Both the position numbers and the translations under genes were made by a program. The notes under the pieces were generated by a model. It worked only from the letters and a program-made list of their open reading frames with translations, was not told where the DNA came from and did no database searches. A stretch of 64,000 bases of DNA from Streptomyces sp. CGMCC 4.7035 (GTDB taxonomy: Bacteria > Actinomycetota > Actinomycetes > Streptomycetales > Streptomycetaceae), in the NCBI RefSeq assembly GCF_031583065.1, contig NZ_CP134053.1, positions 372,001 through 436,000 of the forward strand, given 5' to 3'. Shown here in pieces: positions 1-9,390 of the stretch (the stretch's first letter is position 1; every line of letters begins with the position of its first letter).

Positions 1-1335
1 ACGCCGCTGGAGACGCTCGTACGACTGTTCCTGTTGCAGCAGCCCGTGCCGCACGCGCGCGTGGCGGGTGTGCTGCCGGTCGACGCCTGCACGGACGCCG
101 GCTGGCTGGTGCCCACCGGCGGGGACGAGGTCGCCGCGACCGTGGACGTCCGGCCGTACGGCGGACCCGGCGGCGAGGACTGGTTCATCGTGTCCGACCT
201 GGGGTGCGCGGTCGGCGGGGCGGGCGGCATCGGCAGCAAGGACGAGGGCGTTGTGCTCGGGGTCGGCGGTGCCTCCACCACCCTCGCCGGGATCACCGTA
301 CGGACCCCCGTCGGCTCCGCCCTCGACCTCGGCACCGGTTCCGGGATCCAGGCGCTGCACGTCGCTCAGCACGCCACGCGCGTGACCGCGACCGACGTCA
401 ACCCCCGTGCCCTGCACATCGCCGCGCTGACTCTGGCGCTGTCCGGCGCACCGGCCGCCGACCTGCGTCAGGGTTCTCTCTTCGAGCCGATCCGGGACGA
501 CGAGACGTACGACCTGATCGTGTCGAACCCTCCCTTCGTGATCTCTCCGGGCGCGCGGCTCACCTACCGCGACGGCGGCATGAGCGGGGACGATCTGTGC
601 CGCACGCTCGTTCAGCAGGCGGGACAGCGGCTGAACGAGGGCGGGTTCGCGCAGTTCCTGGCCAACTGGCAGCACGTGGCGGGGGAGGACTGGCAGGACC
701 GGCTGCGCTCATGGGTGCCGCGCGGCTGTGACGCCTGGATCGTGCAGCGCGAGGTCCAGGACATCACGCAGTACGCCGAGTTGTGGCTGCGGGACGCGGG
801 CGACCACCGCGATGAGGTGGCCGAGTACCAGGCGCGGTACGACGCGTGGCTCGACGAGTTCGAGGCGCGCAAGGTGAGGGCGGTCGGCTTCGGCTGGATC
901 GCGCTGCGCAGGACGGACGCCGCCGAGCCGTCGATCACGGTCGAGGAGTGGCCGCATCCGGTCGAACAGCCGCTCGGCGACACCGTGCGCGCGCACTTCG
1001 ACCGCATCGACTATCTGCGGGCGCACGATGATGCGGCCCTGCTCGCCGGACACTTCAAGCTCGCCGCCGAGGTCGTCCAGGAGCAGGTCGGACTGCCCGG
1101 CGCCGAGGACCCGGAGCACGTGGTGCTGCGCCAGAACCGTGGGATGCGCCGCGCCACCAAGGTGGACACGGTCGGCGCGGGCTTCGCCGGCGTGTGCGAC
1201 GGCACGCTGAGCGCGGGGCGGATCCTGGATGCCATTGCTCAACTGGTCGGCGAGGACCCGCTGGTGCTGCGCGACCGGACGCCTGCTCAGATCCGGCTGC
1301 TGGTCGAACAGGGGTTCCTGGAGCCCGCGCGGTGA
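1..1335 (+). CDS. Class I SAM-dependent methyltransferase (5' end outside window)
   Basis: The reading frame is open from base 1 and in-frame codons continue upstream of the first ATG (position 34), so the true start lies outside the window. The protein has a Rossmann methyltransferase core. A glycine-rich motif I (LDLGTGSGIQALH) is followed by the acidic ATDVNPRAL loop and the SNPPF motif, which is typical of the MTS family that methylates amide or amino nitrogens in RNA or protein. N-terminal and C-terminal extensions of unknown function flank this core, as in other actinobacterial homologues. The substrate cannot be told from sequence. The next gene downstream is on the same strand but looks broken. 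Confidence 0.85.
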   Translation, partial: TPLETLVRLFLLQQPVPHARVAGVLPVDACTDAGWLVPTGGDEVAATVDVRPYGGPGGEDWFIVSDLGCAVGGAGGIGSKDEGVVLGVGGASTTLAGITVRTPVGSALDLGTGSGIQALHVAQHATRVTATDVNPRALHIAALTLALSGAPAADLRQGSLFEPIRDDETYDLIVSNPPFVISPGARLTYRDGGMSGDDLCRTLVQQAGQRLNEGGFAQFLANWQHVAGEDWQDRLRSWVPRGCDAWIVQREVQDITQYAELWLRDAGDHRDEVAEYQARYDAWLDEFEARKVRAVGFGWIALRRTDAAEPSITVEEWPHPVEQPLGDTVRAHFDRIDYLRAHDDAALLAGHFKLAAEVVQEQVGLPGAEDPEHVVLRQNRGMRRATKVDTVGAGFAGVCDGTLSAGRILDAIAQLVGEDPLVLRDRTPAQIRLLVEQGFLEPAR

Positions 1336-1372
1336 CGGGGCGCGCGGTGTCGTCCCCGGCGCATTGCTGTTG

Positions 1373-2460
1373 ATGACCCGGCCCTCGCCCTGGTCCGGCG
1401 TCTCCCCTGCCATTGGCGGGGGAGACGCCGGATCGGCATTCTCCGCAGGGATGTGAAACCGGCCAACACCGTCGTACGGGACCGGTCCCTCCGCGCCGAC
1501 GGTCGCCGCCGGTGGGCTGCCTGCCGAGCCCTGGGGGACGCGGGGCACGCCTCCGCTCCGCAAGAAGCCCCTGGGCGCGGTCATCGCCATCGTCGTCGCC
1601 GTCGTGCTCGTCGTGGCCGGCGGGACATGGGCCGCCGTGTCCCTGACGGGTGGGGACAGCGGCAAGGCGAGCGCCCGGCCCAAGACGTCGCCCTCGACCT
1701 CCGCGCCGGAGTCCGCCGAGCCGACCGGACCGGTGTACCAGTACGGCGAACAGGTCGGGCTCCACGAGTCGTTGAGCGCGGGGACTGTGTCACCGCTGTC
1801 TGGTCCGGTGCCGACTTCAAGTCCGCGCCCAACCTCGGAGTCGTCAGCTGTACGGACGACTGGCCCGACGGGCAGGTCGTGGCGGTCGACAAGGCCACCG
1901 ACTACGCGGACGCGCGCGCCAACGGCGCCGAACGCTGCGAGCGGCAGGCAAAGCCGATCGCCGACGCCCTCCCGGACGCCGGTTACTACGCCGTCGTGCC
2001 GACGCAGGAGGGCTTCGCGGCGGTCGGCGGCCGACGGGGGCACCGCGTGTCTCGTACTGGGACGCCATGTGGCGATCGGAGGCGAGGTGGGCCTTTTCAG
2101 GGACGCCGGCGCGAACCTGTACGCGGCCCAGATGGGCATCGGCGACTGCTGGACGTACTACGACAACGAGAAGTCGTTCAAGGGCCTGCTGACCGACTGT
2201 GCCAGGCCGCACACCGATCAGGTGATCGGTTTCGTGGCCGCCCCCAAGAACATGGACTACAAGAAAGGCATCGACAACGCGAACAAGCTCTGCAGCAACA
2301 AATTCGAGTCGACTTGGGCCTCTTCGGCGCAGCAGGGTGTCTTCGGCCGGCTGGGCGGCGACGACGACTGGAACCACGGGTTCACGACCCTGGTGTGCAC
2401 GGTGGGCCGCCGCGACAACGCCAAGACGACCGGGAAGATATCCACCCCGGCACGGTGTGA
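1373..2460 (+). pseudogene. Frameshifted membrane-anchored protein (septum-formation-like)
   Basis: Coding-like sequence jumps between frames. One frame gives a Pro-rich cytoplasmic start, a transmembrane helix at about 1580-1640 (AVIAIVVAVVLVVAGG) and a Ser/Thr/Pro linker. A second frame, about 1765-2030, carries a Cys-containing domain (VVSCTDDWPDGQVVAVDKA). The first frame then resumes from about 2035 with more paired cysteines (GIGDCWTYYD, LLTDCARPH, NKLCSNKF, LVCTVG). The pieces join into one plausible single-pass protein with an extracytoplasmic disulphide-rich domain, like the septum-formation-type proteins common in Streptomyces. An in-frame stop also lies near 1454. Either the gene is decayed or the assembly has indels here. 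Confidence 0.55.
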
Positions 2461-2590
2461 GCGGCGCGGGGGCGCGCGGGTGACACATGACGGGCCGTCC
2501 GCCCTGTGTTCACCCCAAGTTCGCCCGACCGCTTCCCGGGCATGTCAGCCTCCCGTCGCCGGGCAGTCCGGCGACGGGAGGGACGAGGGC

Positions 2591-2788
2591 ATGGAGAGCG
2601 GACCGGCGATCTTCGCGGGCGCGGTGTTCGCCCTGTTCGGAGGCGGACTGCTGACGTGGACCGCGACCCGGCTGCGGCGCCGGGAGCCCGTCGCCGAGGA
2701 TGTGAGCCAGGTCGCATCGGCAGCCCTCGCGAGCCTCGCGGCCGTGGCCGCGCTCGCGGCCGGGGTGTGGTGCTTCATGCGCCTGTGA
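2591..2788 (+). CDS. Small two-helix membrane protein
   Basis: A 65-residue protein starts at ATG 2591, just after a GGGAGGGAC ribosome site. It has two hydrophobic segments, residues about 5-22 (PAIFAGAVFALFGGGLLTW) and about 42-62, separated by a short basic and acidic loop. There is no recognisable domain. It sits between the broken membrane-protein gene and topA and is followed by a GC-rich hairpin. Function is unknown; small integral membrane proteins of this shape are common in Streptomyces. Confidence 0.6.
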   Translation: MESGPAIFAGAVFALFGGGLLTWTATRLRRREPVAEDVSQVASAALASLAAVAALAAGVWCFMRL

Positions 2789-2797
2789 CATCGCGGT

Positions 2798-2820
2798 TCC
2801 CGGCCGCGCGACGGCCGGGA
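2798..2820 (+). terminator. GC-rich hairpin after small membrane gene
   Basis: Inverted repeat TCCCGGCCG / CGGCCGGGA with a 5-base loop, directly downstream of the stop at 2788. There is no U-tract, which is usual for Streptomyces terminators. Confidence 0.35.
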
Positions 2821-3042
2821 CTCCGGTAACTGGGAGATCACCCTCCGGATGCGGTCGAAAGGGCCGCTCTCCACTCCGGGCGGCAGGAATGCCGGTAGTC
2901 GGGTTACCGTTCGAGTGGCCGTTGCGGGCTTTTCCCGTTTGACACGGGGGCGGGATGTACCGTCACACTCCGCAGCGTCACCACCCGACCCCGGGACGAA
3001 GGCCTGGGGAGGCCCCAGCGTCGACCGGAGAGAAGAGCGAAG

Positions 3043-5883
3043 TTGTCCCCGACCAGCGAGACCGCACAGGGCGGCCGCCGACTCGTCATCGTCGAGTCGC
3101 CTGCCAAGGCGAAGACGATCAAGGGCTATCTCGGCCCCGGCTACACCGTCGAGGCGAGCGTCGGGCACATCCGTGACCTTCCGAACGGGGCCGCGGAGGT
3201 CCCCGAGAAGTACACCGGCGAGGTGCGCCGCCTCGGCGTGGACGTCGAGCACGACTTCCAGCCGATCTATGTCGTCAATGCCGACAAAAAGGCGCAGGTC
3301 AAGAAGCTCAAGGACCTGCTGCGTGAGTCCGACGAGCTCTTCCTCGCCACCGATGAGGACCGCGAGGGCGAGGCCATCGCGTGGCACCTCCAGGAGGTGC
3401 TGAAGCCCAAGGTCCCGGTCAAGCGGATGGTGTTCCACGAGATCACCAAGGACGCGATCCAGCAGGCCGTGCGTAATCCGCGCGAGCTGAACCAGAAGCT
3501 CGTCGACGCCCAGGAGACCCGCCGCATCCTCGACCGCCTCTACGGCTACGAGGTCTCGCCGGTCCTGTGGAAGAAGGTCATGCCGCGCCTGTCGGCGGGC
3601 CGCGTCCAGTCCGTGGCGACCCGCCTCGTCGTGGAGCGGGAGCGCGAGCGCATGGCGTTCCGCTCCGCCGAGTACTGGGACCTGACCGGCACCTTCGGCA
3701 CCGGCCGCGTCGGCGACCAGTCCGACCCGTCGACCCTGGTGGCACGGCTCGCGACCGTCGACGGCAAGCGCGTCGCGCAGGGCCGCGACTTCGACTCGCT
3801 CGGGCAGCTGAAGAGCGCGAACACCCTCCACCTGGACGAGGCGAACGCCCGTGCGCTGGCCGCAGCCCTGGAGAACACGCGGTTCTCGGTCCGCTCGGTC
3901 GAGTCCAAGCCGTACCGCCGCTCGCCGTACGCGCCGTTCCGTACGACGACGCTGCAGCAGGAGGCCAGCCGCAAGCTCGGCTTCGGCGCGAAGGCCACGA
4001 TGCAGGTCGCGCAGAAGCTGTACGAGAACGGCTTCATCACGTACATGCGTACGGACTCCACGACGCTGTCGGACACGGCGATCGCCGCCGCCCGCGCCCA
4101 GGTCACGCAGCTGTACGGTGCCGACTACCTGCCGCAGCAGCCGCGGACGTACGCCGCCAAGGTCAAGAACGCGCAGGAGGCGCACGAGGCGATCCGGCCC
4201 TCAGGTGATCGTTTCCGCACCCCGGCGGAGACGGGCCTGACCGGTGACCAGTTCAAGCTCTACGAGCTGATCTGGAAGCGGACCGTCGCCTCCCAGATGA
4301 AGGACGCGACCGGTAACTCGGTCACGGTCCGGATCGGCGGCACGGCAGCCGACGGTCGGGACGCCGAGTTCAGCGCGTCCGGCAAGACGATCACCTTCCA
4401 CGGCTTCCTGAAGGCGTACGTCGAGGGCGCCGACGACCCGAACGCCGAGCTCGACGACCGCGAGCGCCGGCTGCCGCAGGTCACCGAGGGCGACGCCCTG
4501 AGCGCCGAGGAGATCACCGCCGACGGCCACTCGACCAAGCCCCCGGCCCGCTACACCGAGGCCTCGCTGGTCAAGGAGCTGGAAGAGCGCGAGATCGGCC
4601 GCCCGTCGACGTACGCGTCGATCATCGGCACGATCCTCGACCGCGGATACGTGTTCAAGAAGGGCACGGCCCTCGTGCCGTCCTTCCTGTCCTTCGCCGT
4701 GGTCAACCTCCTGGAGAAGCACTTCGGGCGGCTCGTCGACTACGACTTCACCGCCAAGATGGAGGACGACCTCGACCGCATCGCGCGCGGCGAGGCGCAG
4801 GCCGTGCCGTGGCTGAAGCGGTTCTACTTCGGCGAGGGCACCAGCAACGGTGACGCGGCCGACGCCGGCAACGGCGACGGGGACCACCTCGGCGGTCTCA
4901 AGGAGCTGGTGACCGACCTGGGCGCGATCGACGCGCGCGAGGTGTCGTCGTTCCCCGTCGGCAACGACATCGTGCTGCGGGTCGGCCGCTTCGGCCCCTA
5001 CGTCGAGCGCGGCGAGAAGGGCACCGAGCAGTACCAGTCCAAGGATGTCCCGGAGGACCTGGCGCCCGACGAGCTGACGGTCGAGCTGGCCGAGGAGCTG
5101 CTGGCCAAGCCGAGCGGCGAGCGCGTGCTCGGGACCGACCCGGAGCCGCCGCACCACCCGATCGTCGCCAAGGACGGCCGTTACGGCCCGTACGTCACCG
5201 AGGTGCTCCCCGAGGGCACCCCGAAAACCGGCAAGAACGCCGTCAAGCCGCGTACGGCCTCTCTCTTCAAGTCGATGTCCCTGGACACGGTGACCCTTGA
5301 GGACGCGCTCCGGCTGATGTCCCTGCCGCGGATCGTCGGCACGGACGCGGAAGGCGTGGAGATCACCGCGCAGAACGGCCGTTACGGGCCGTACCTGAAG
5401 AAGGGCACGGACTCGCGGTCGCTGCAGTCCGAGGACCAGATCTTCACGATCACGCTGGAGGAGGCGCAGGCGATCTACGCCCAGCCCAAGCAGCGTGGCC
5501 GCGCGGCCGCCAAGCCGCCGCTGAAGGAACTGGGCGCGGACCCGGTCAGCGGGAAGCCGGTCGTCGTCAAGGACGGGCGCTTCGGGCCGTACGTCACCGA
5601 CGGTGAGACCAACGCGACCCTGCGCTCCGGCGACAGCGTCGAGGCGATCACCCCGGAGCGCGGTTTCGAACTGCTCGCGGAGAAGCGCGCCAAGGCGCCC
5701 GCCAAGAAGACGGCGAAGAAGGCCGCCGCCAAGAAGGCACCGGCCAAGAAGACGGCGTCGACGACGGCGAAGAAGACGGCCGCCAAGACGACCGCCGCGA
5801 AGACGACCGCCGCGAAGAAGACCACGGCCAAGAAGACCACCGCCAAGAAGACGACGGCGTCCAAGGCCGCCGCCGAGGACTGA
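3043..5883 (+). CDS. topA: DNA topoisomerase I
   Basis: Type IA topoisomerase, 946 residues, which relaxes negative supercoils by nicking one strand. The N-terminal TOPRIM domain begins RLVIVESPAKAKTIKGYLG and carries the DxDxE-type motif TDEDREGEA. The catalytic tyrosine is Tyr334 in FITYMRTDSTT. Repeated C-terminal segments around NGRYGPYLK-type motifs replace zinc fingers. The last 60 or so residues are an Ala/Lys tail (KKTAKKAAAKKAPAKK) seen in Streptomyces TopA, where it aids DNA binding and processivity. The start is TTG 3043, preceded by a GGAGAGAAG ribosome site, and it gives the expected N-terminus. A perfect hairpin follows, so it is probably transcribed alone. Confidence 0.97.
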   Translation: MSPTSETAQGGRRLVIVESPAKAKTIKGYLGPGYTVEASVGHIRDLPNGAAEVPEKYTGEVRRLGVDVEHDFQPIYVVNADKKAQVKKLKDLLRESDELFLATDEDREGEAIAWHLQEVLKPKVPVKRMVFHEITKDAIQQAVRNPRELNQKLVDAQETRRILDRLYGYEVSPVLWKKVMPRLSAGRVQSVATRLVVERERERMAFRSAEYWDLTGTFGTGRVGDQSDPSTLVARLATVDGKRVAQGRDFDSLGQLKSANTLHLDEANARALAAALENTRFSVRSVESKPYRRSPYAPFRTTTLQQEASRKLGFGAKATMQVAQKLYENGFITYMRTDSTTLSDTAIAAARAQVTQLYGADYLPQQPRTYAAKVKNAQEAHEAIRPSGDRFRTPAETGLTGDQFKLYELIWKRTVASQMKDATGNSVTVRIGGTAADGRDAEFSASGKTITFHGFLKAYVEGADDPNAELDDRERRLPQVTEGDALSAEEITADGHSTKPPARYTEASLVKELEEREIGRPSTYASIIGTILDRGYVFKKGTALVPSFLSFAVVNLLEKHFGRLVDYDFTAKMEDDLDRIARGEAQAVPWLKRFYFGEGTSNGDAADAGNGDGDHLGGLKELVTDLGAIDAREVSSFPVGNDIVLRVGRFGPYVERGEKGTEQYQSKDVPEDLAPDELTVELAEELLAKPSGERVLGTDPEPPHHPIVAKDGRYGPYVTEVLPEGTPKTGKNAVKPRTASLFKSMSLDTVTLEDALRLMSLPRIVGTDAEGVEITAQNGRYGPYLKKGTDSRSLQSEDQIFTITLEEAQAIYAQPKQRGRAAAKPPLKELGADPVSGKPVVVKDGRFGPYVTDGETNATLRSGDSVEAITPERGFELLAEKRAKAPAKKTAKKAAAKKAPAKKTASTTAKKTAAKTTAAKTTAAKKTTAKKTTAKKTTASKAAAED

Positions 5884-5930
5884 GCCGGAGGAGATTTCTC
5901 GCCACGGTTCTTCACGTCTGGTTCGCGAAA

Positions 5931-5967
5931 CGCACGCCCCGGCAACACTTTGGTGTCGGGGCGTGCG
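5931..5967 (+). terminator. Hairpin between topA and tmk
   Basis: Perfect 11-bp inverted repeat CGCACGCCCCG / CGGGGCGTGCG, 48 bases past the topA stop and before the tmk start. It is a likely rho-independent terminator without a U-run. Confidence 0.6.
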
Positions 5968-6019
5968 CACGTTCGGACGGTCGCCCCGGGCTGTCGGTGG
6001 CTCCCGATAGGCTGAACGC

Positions 6020-9000
6020 ATGACGCGAGCCGAGCAGCCAACGGCCCATCCCCTTGACCCTGACGACGCCCTGGTCGCGGATTCCCGCGAGCGCGCCGTC
6101 CACGCCCTGCTGCGCCGACCGCAGCTCAAGCGGCTGTGGAGCGCCCAGCTCGTGGGCGGGATCGGGGATGCCCTCGCCCTGCTCGTCCTGGTCGTGCTGG
6201 TCCTCCAGGCGGCCATCACCAACAGCTCCTTCGGCGGCGGCTACCGGGGTGTGGCGTTCGCGATCGCGACCGTCTTCGGTGCGCGGATCCTCGCCACCCT
6301 GCTCTTCGGGGCCGTCCTGCTCGGCCCGCTCACCGCGCTGACGTCCCCGGAGGGGCCGCTCGACCGCCGCTGGACCATGGCGGGCGCGGACGGAGTGCGG
6401 GCCGCGCTGCTGATCGTCGCCCCCCTGTGGATCGACTGGACTCCGGGCGACGCGCTCGCGGTCCTGCTGGTGACCACCTTCGTGACCGGCGTCGCCGAGC
6501 GCTTCTGGACGGTGTGCCGTGAGAGCGCGGCGCCCGCTCTGCTGCCCGCGCCGCCGCCGGAGGGCGCGACGGTGCGTCCGCTGCCGGACCACATGGACGC
6601 ACTGCGGCGCCTGTCGCTGCGTACGGGCTTCGTGGCGGTGCCGCTGGCCGCCGCCGGGCTCGTCGTCGTGTCGCTGCTGAACAACCTGCTGGGCGCGGGC
6701 ATCGCCTGGTTCGCCCAGCACCAGGTGGCCCTCGCCTCGTACGTCGCGGCCGGACTGTTCGCCGCCTCCCTGTCGGTGGTCACCTCGCTCGAACTGCCCG
6801 ACACCCGCACCCCGCGCGCGCGGTCGCCGCTGGAGGGCCTGCGCCGCCCCAGCACGGGTTCGGGCGTAGAGAAGGGCCGTACGGGCGCGATCCCGCTTCT
6901 GGTGCTCGCCTGCGCGGCCGTCGCCGGGGCGGTCTCGGCCGCCGTCGCCGTCTCCGTGCTCCAGGCCAAGGACCTGGGCGGCGGCCCGGTGACGTACGGC
7001 CTGCTGGTCCTCGCGCTGACCGGCGGCACGGGCGTCGGCATCCGTACGGCGCCCGGCATGCTCCCGTCGCTGTCGCGGCGCCGGCTGCTCGCGCTGGCGA
7101 TCGCCTTCACCGGGGTCGCGCTGCTCGCCGGGGGGCTCGTTCCGGACCTCACCAGCGTGCTGCTGATCGTGGCGCTCGCGGGTGTCGGCGCGGGCGTCGC
7201 CGCGAACACCGGACACACGCTGCTCGACCAGGAGGCCGAGGAACACCGGCGGGCGCGGACGACCGAGCACCTGCACGCGGTCGTACGGGTCTTCGTCGCC
7301 CTGGGCGCGCTGCTGGCACCCGTGGTGGCCGGGGGCATCGGGCCGCACCGGCTGGAGAACGGCAAGTTCGTGTTCGCACACGGGGGCGCCGCCTTCACCC
7401 TGATGCTGGTCGGCGCGCTGCTGCTGCCGGTCGCCGCTCTGGTTCTCGCCAAGGCCGACGACCGCTCGGGGGTGCCGCTGCGGCACGACCTGCGCGACGC
7501 GCTGCGCGGCGGCGACGACCCGGTGCAGGTACCCGCCGCCTCCGGTTTCTTCATCGCCCTGGAGGGCGGCGACGGCGCCGGCAAGTCCACCCAGGCGGAG
7601 GCGCTCGCCGAGTGGATCCGCGCCAAGGGGCACGAGGTCGTGCTGACCCGCGAGCCCGGCGCGACGCCGGTCGGCAAGCGGCTGAGGTCCATCCTGCTGG
7701 ACGTCTCCAGCGCCGGCCTGTCCCACCGCGCGGAGGCGCTGCTGTACGCGGCGGACCGCGCGGAGCACGTCGACACGGTCGTACGGCCGGCCCTGGAGCG
7801 GGGCGCGGTCGTGATCTCGGACCGGTACATCGACTCGTCGGTGGCCTACCAGGGGGCGGGCCGTGATCTGTCCCCGACCGAGATCGCCCGGATCAACCGG
7901 TGGGCGACCAACGGACTCGTCCCCCATCTGACCGTCCTGCTGGACGTCGCGCCGGAGACCGCGCGCGAACGGTTCACCGAGGCGCCGGACCGGCTGGAGT
8001 CGGAGCCGGCGGAGTTCCACGCGCGCGTGCGGTCCGGTTTCCTCACGCTGGCCGCCGCCGACCCCGGGCGCTATCTGATCGTGGACGCCGGGCAGGAGCC
8101 CGAGGCGGTCACGACCGTGATCCGGCACCGGCTCGACCAGGTGCTGCCGCTGTCCGAGGCCGAGGTGAAGGCCCAGGAGGAGGCGCGCAGGAAGGCCGAG
8201 GAGGAGGCCCGGCGCAAGGCCGAGGAAGAGGCCGCGCGCAAGGCCGAGGAGGAGCGGCTGGAGCGCGAGCGCCAGGAGCAGCTCGCCAGGCTCCGGGCCG
8301 AGGAGGAGGAGCGCAAGCGGCGCGAGCTGGAGGAGGCCCAGCGCCGCGAGGCCGAGCGGCAGGCGGAGGAGGCCCGGCAGCGGGCCGAGGAAGCCCGTAG
8401 GCGCGCCGAGGAGGAGCGGGCGCGGCTTCTCGCGGAGGAACAGGCGCGGGCGGCCGAGGAGGCGCGCAGGAGGGCCGAGGAGGAGCGGCGGCGCAAGGAG
8501 GCCGAGGAGGAGGCCCGGCTGCGGGCCGAGGCCGAGGCGCGCCGCCTGGAGAAGCAGCGGAAGGCCGAGGACGCGCTGCTGCGGGCGGAGGAGGCTCGCC
8601 GGGCCGCGGCCCAGGCGGCGGCTTCGGCCGCGGTGGCGGCCTCGGGTCCGGCCGGTTCCGGTGCGGGAGCGTCTGGTTCCGGTGGGGCCGGGGACGCGTC
8701 CTTGTCGGGCTCCTCGCCGAGTTCCTCGTCCAGCTCCTCACCGGACAACGAGATCACTGTTCCCACGCCGCTGGTGTCCATGTCGAAGCCGCCGCTGGTG
8801 TCGCTGTCGAAGGCGCCGGCCGGGCCGGTGGACGAGACCGCCGTCCTGCCGCCGGTGCGGGCGGGGGAGCCGGACACGGAGATCACAGCAGAGCTGCCGA
8901 GACCGCCGGAGCCGCAGGGAGCGGCCGACGAGACGGCGGTGCTGCCGTCGGTGCCGGGTGCTGCCGATGAGACGGCGGTGCTGCCGCCCGTACGGGACGG

Positions 9001-9259
9001 CGGTGCCGGTGATCCCACGGACCGGGTGCCACCGGGCTTCTTCCGCGACGAGAACCCGGCGCCGCGGCCCGACGGGGCCGAGGAGCGCACGCGCGAGCTG
9101 CCGCAGATGGACGCCGACGGGCGCCCCCAGCGTCGGCCCCGTCCGGACTGGGCGGAGGAGACCCCGCTGGACGACCTCCCGACGCTGGCGGACGAACTGC
9201 TCGGCCCGCGCGACGACGAGGACTGGGACGACGGCCGGGGACGCGGGCGGCGCCGCTGA
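6020..9259 (+). CDS. tmk: MFS-like membrane protein fused to dTMP kinase
   Basis: A 1079-residue fusion. Residues about 30-490 form a polytopic membrane domain resembling major facilitator transporters. A thymidylate kinase domain follows at about 508-710: P-loop EGGDGAGKST near residue 515, the TREPG motif, and DRYIDSSVAYQG for substrate binding. It phosphorylates dTMP to dTDP for DNA synthesis. Residues about 715-870 form a long charged Glu/Ala/Arg coiled coil of repeated KAEEEARR-like units. The remaining tail is low-complexity, with several TAVLP-type repeats. The membrane-Tmk fusion is usual in Streptomyces; the role of the transporter-like part is not known. holB follows 131 bases downstream. 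Confidence 0.9.
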   Translation: MTRAEQPTAHPLDPDDALVADSRERAVHALLRRPQLKRLWSAQLVGGIGDALALLVLVVLVLQAAITNSSFGGGYRGVAFAIATVFGARILATLLFGAVLLGPLTALTSPEGPLDRRWTMAGADGVRAALLIVAPLWIDWTPGDALAVLLVTTFVTGVAERFWTVCRESAAPALLPAPPPEGATVRPLPDHMDALRRLSLRTGFVAVPLAAAGLVVVSLLNNLLGAGIAWFAQHQVALASYVAAGLFAASLSVVTSLELPDTRTPRARSPLEGLRRPSTGSGVEKGRTGAIPLLVLACAAVAGAVSAAVAVSVLQAKDLGGGPVTYGLLVLALTGGTGVGIRTAPGMLPSLSRRRLLALAIAFTGVALLAGGLVPDLTSVLLIVALAGVGAGVAANTGHTLLDQEAEEHRRARTTEHLHAVVRVFVALGALLAPVVAGGIGPHRLENGKFVFAHGGAAFTLMLVGALLLPVAALVLAKADDRSGVPLRHDLRDALRGGDDPVQVPAASGFFIALEGGDGAGKSTQAEALAEWIRAKGHEVVLTREPGATPVGKRLRSILLDVSSAGLSHRAEALLYAADRAEHVDTVVRPALERGAVVISDRYIDSSVAYQGAGRDLSPTEIARINRWATNGLVPHLTVLLDVAPETARERFTEAPDRLESEPAEFHARVRSGFLTLAAADPGRYLIVDAGQEPEAVTTVIRHRLDQVLPLSEAEVKAQEEARRKAEEEARRKAEEEAARKAEEERLERERQEQLARLRAEEEERKRRELEEAQRREAERQAEEARQRAEEARRRAEEERARLLAEEQARAAEEARRRAEEERRRKEAEEEARLRAEAEARRLEKQRKAEDALLRAEEARRAAAQAAASAAVAASGPAGSGAGASGSGGAGDASLSGSSPSSSSSSSPDNEITVPTPLVSMSKPPLVSLSKAPAGPVDETAVLPPVRAGEPDTEITAELPRPPEPQGAADETAVLPSVPGAADETAVLPPVRDGGAGDPTDRVPPGFFRDENPAPRPDGAEERTRELPQMDADGRPQRRPRPDWAEETPLDDLPTLADELLGPRDDEDWDDGRGRGRRR

Positions 9260-9390
9260 GACGGGCGGTGGCGCCGGGTCTGCCAGGTGCCGCCGAGGAT
9301 TCGGTCCATCCCCTGGTCCCGCGCCGTTGTCAGTGGTGAGCCGCACAATGGATGGCGGTAGGGCGAAGTACGACGGAAGGGCGGGGTCCC

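Noticed and set aside
709..2139. Long minus-strand open frame of 476 codons
   Set aside because: It lies antisense to the methyltransferase and broken membrane gene; the Arg/Pro/Ala-rich product is the usual shadow of high-GC coding DNA.
2939..2969. topA promoter (TTGACA at 2939)
   Set aside because: A -35 match exists but no -10 at 16-18 bp; spacing gives only weak candidates, so it is not listed.
2545..4185. Long minus-strand open frame opposite topA
   Set aside because: Shadow of topA third-codon-position GC; no ribosome site and no domain.
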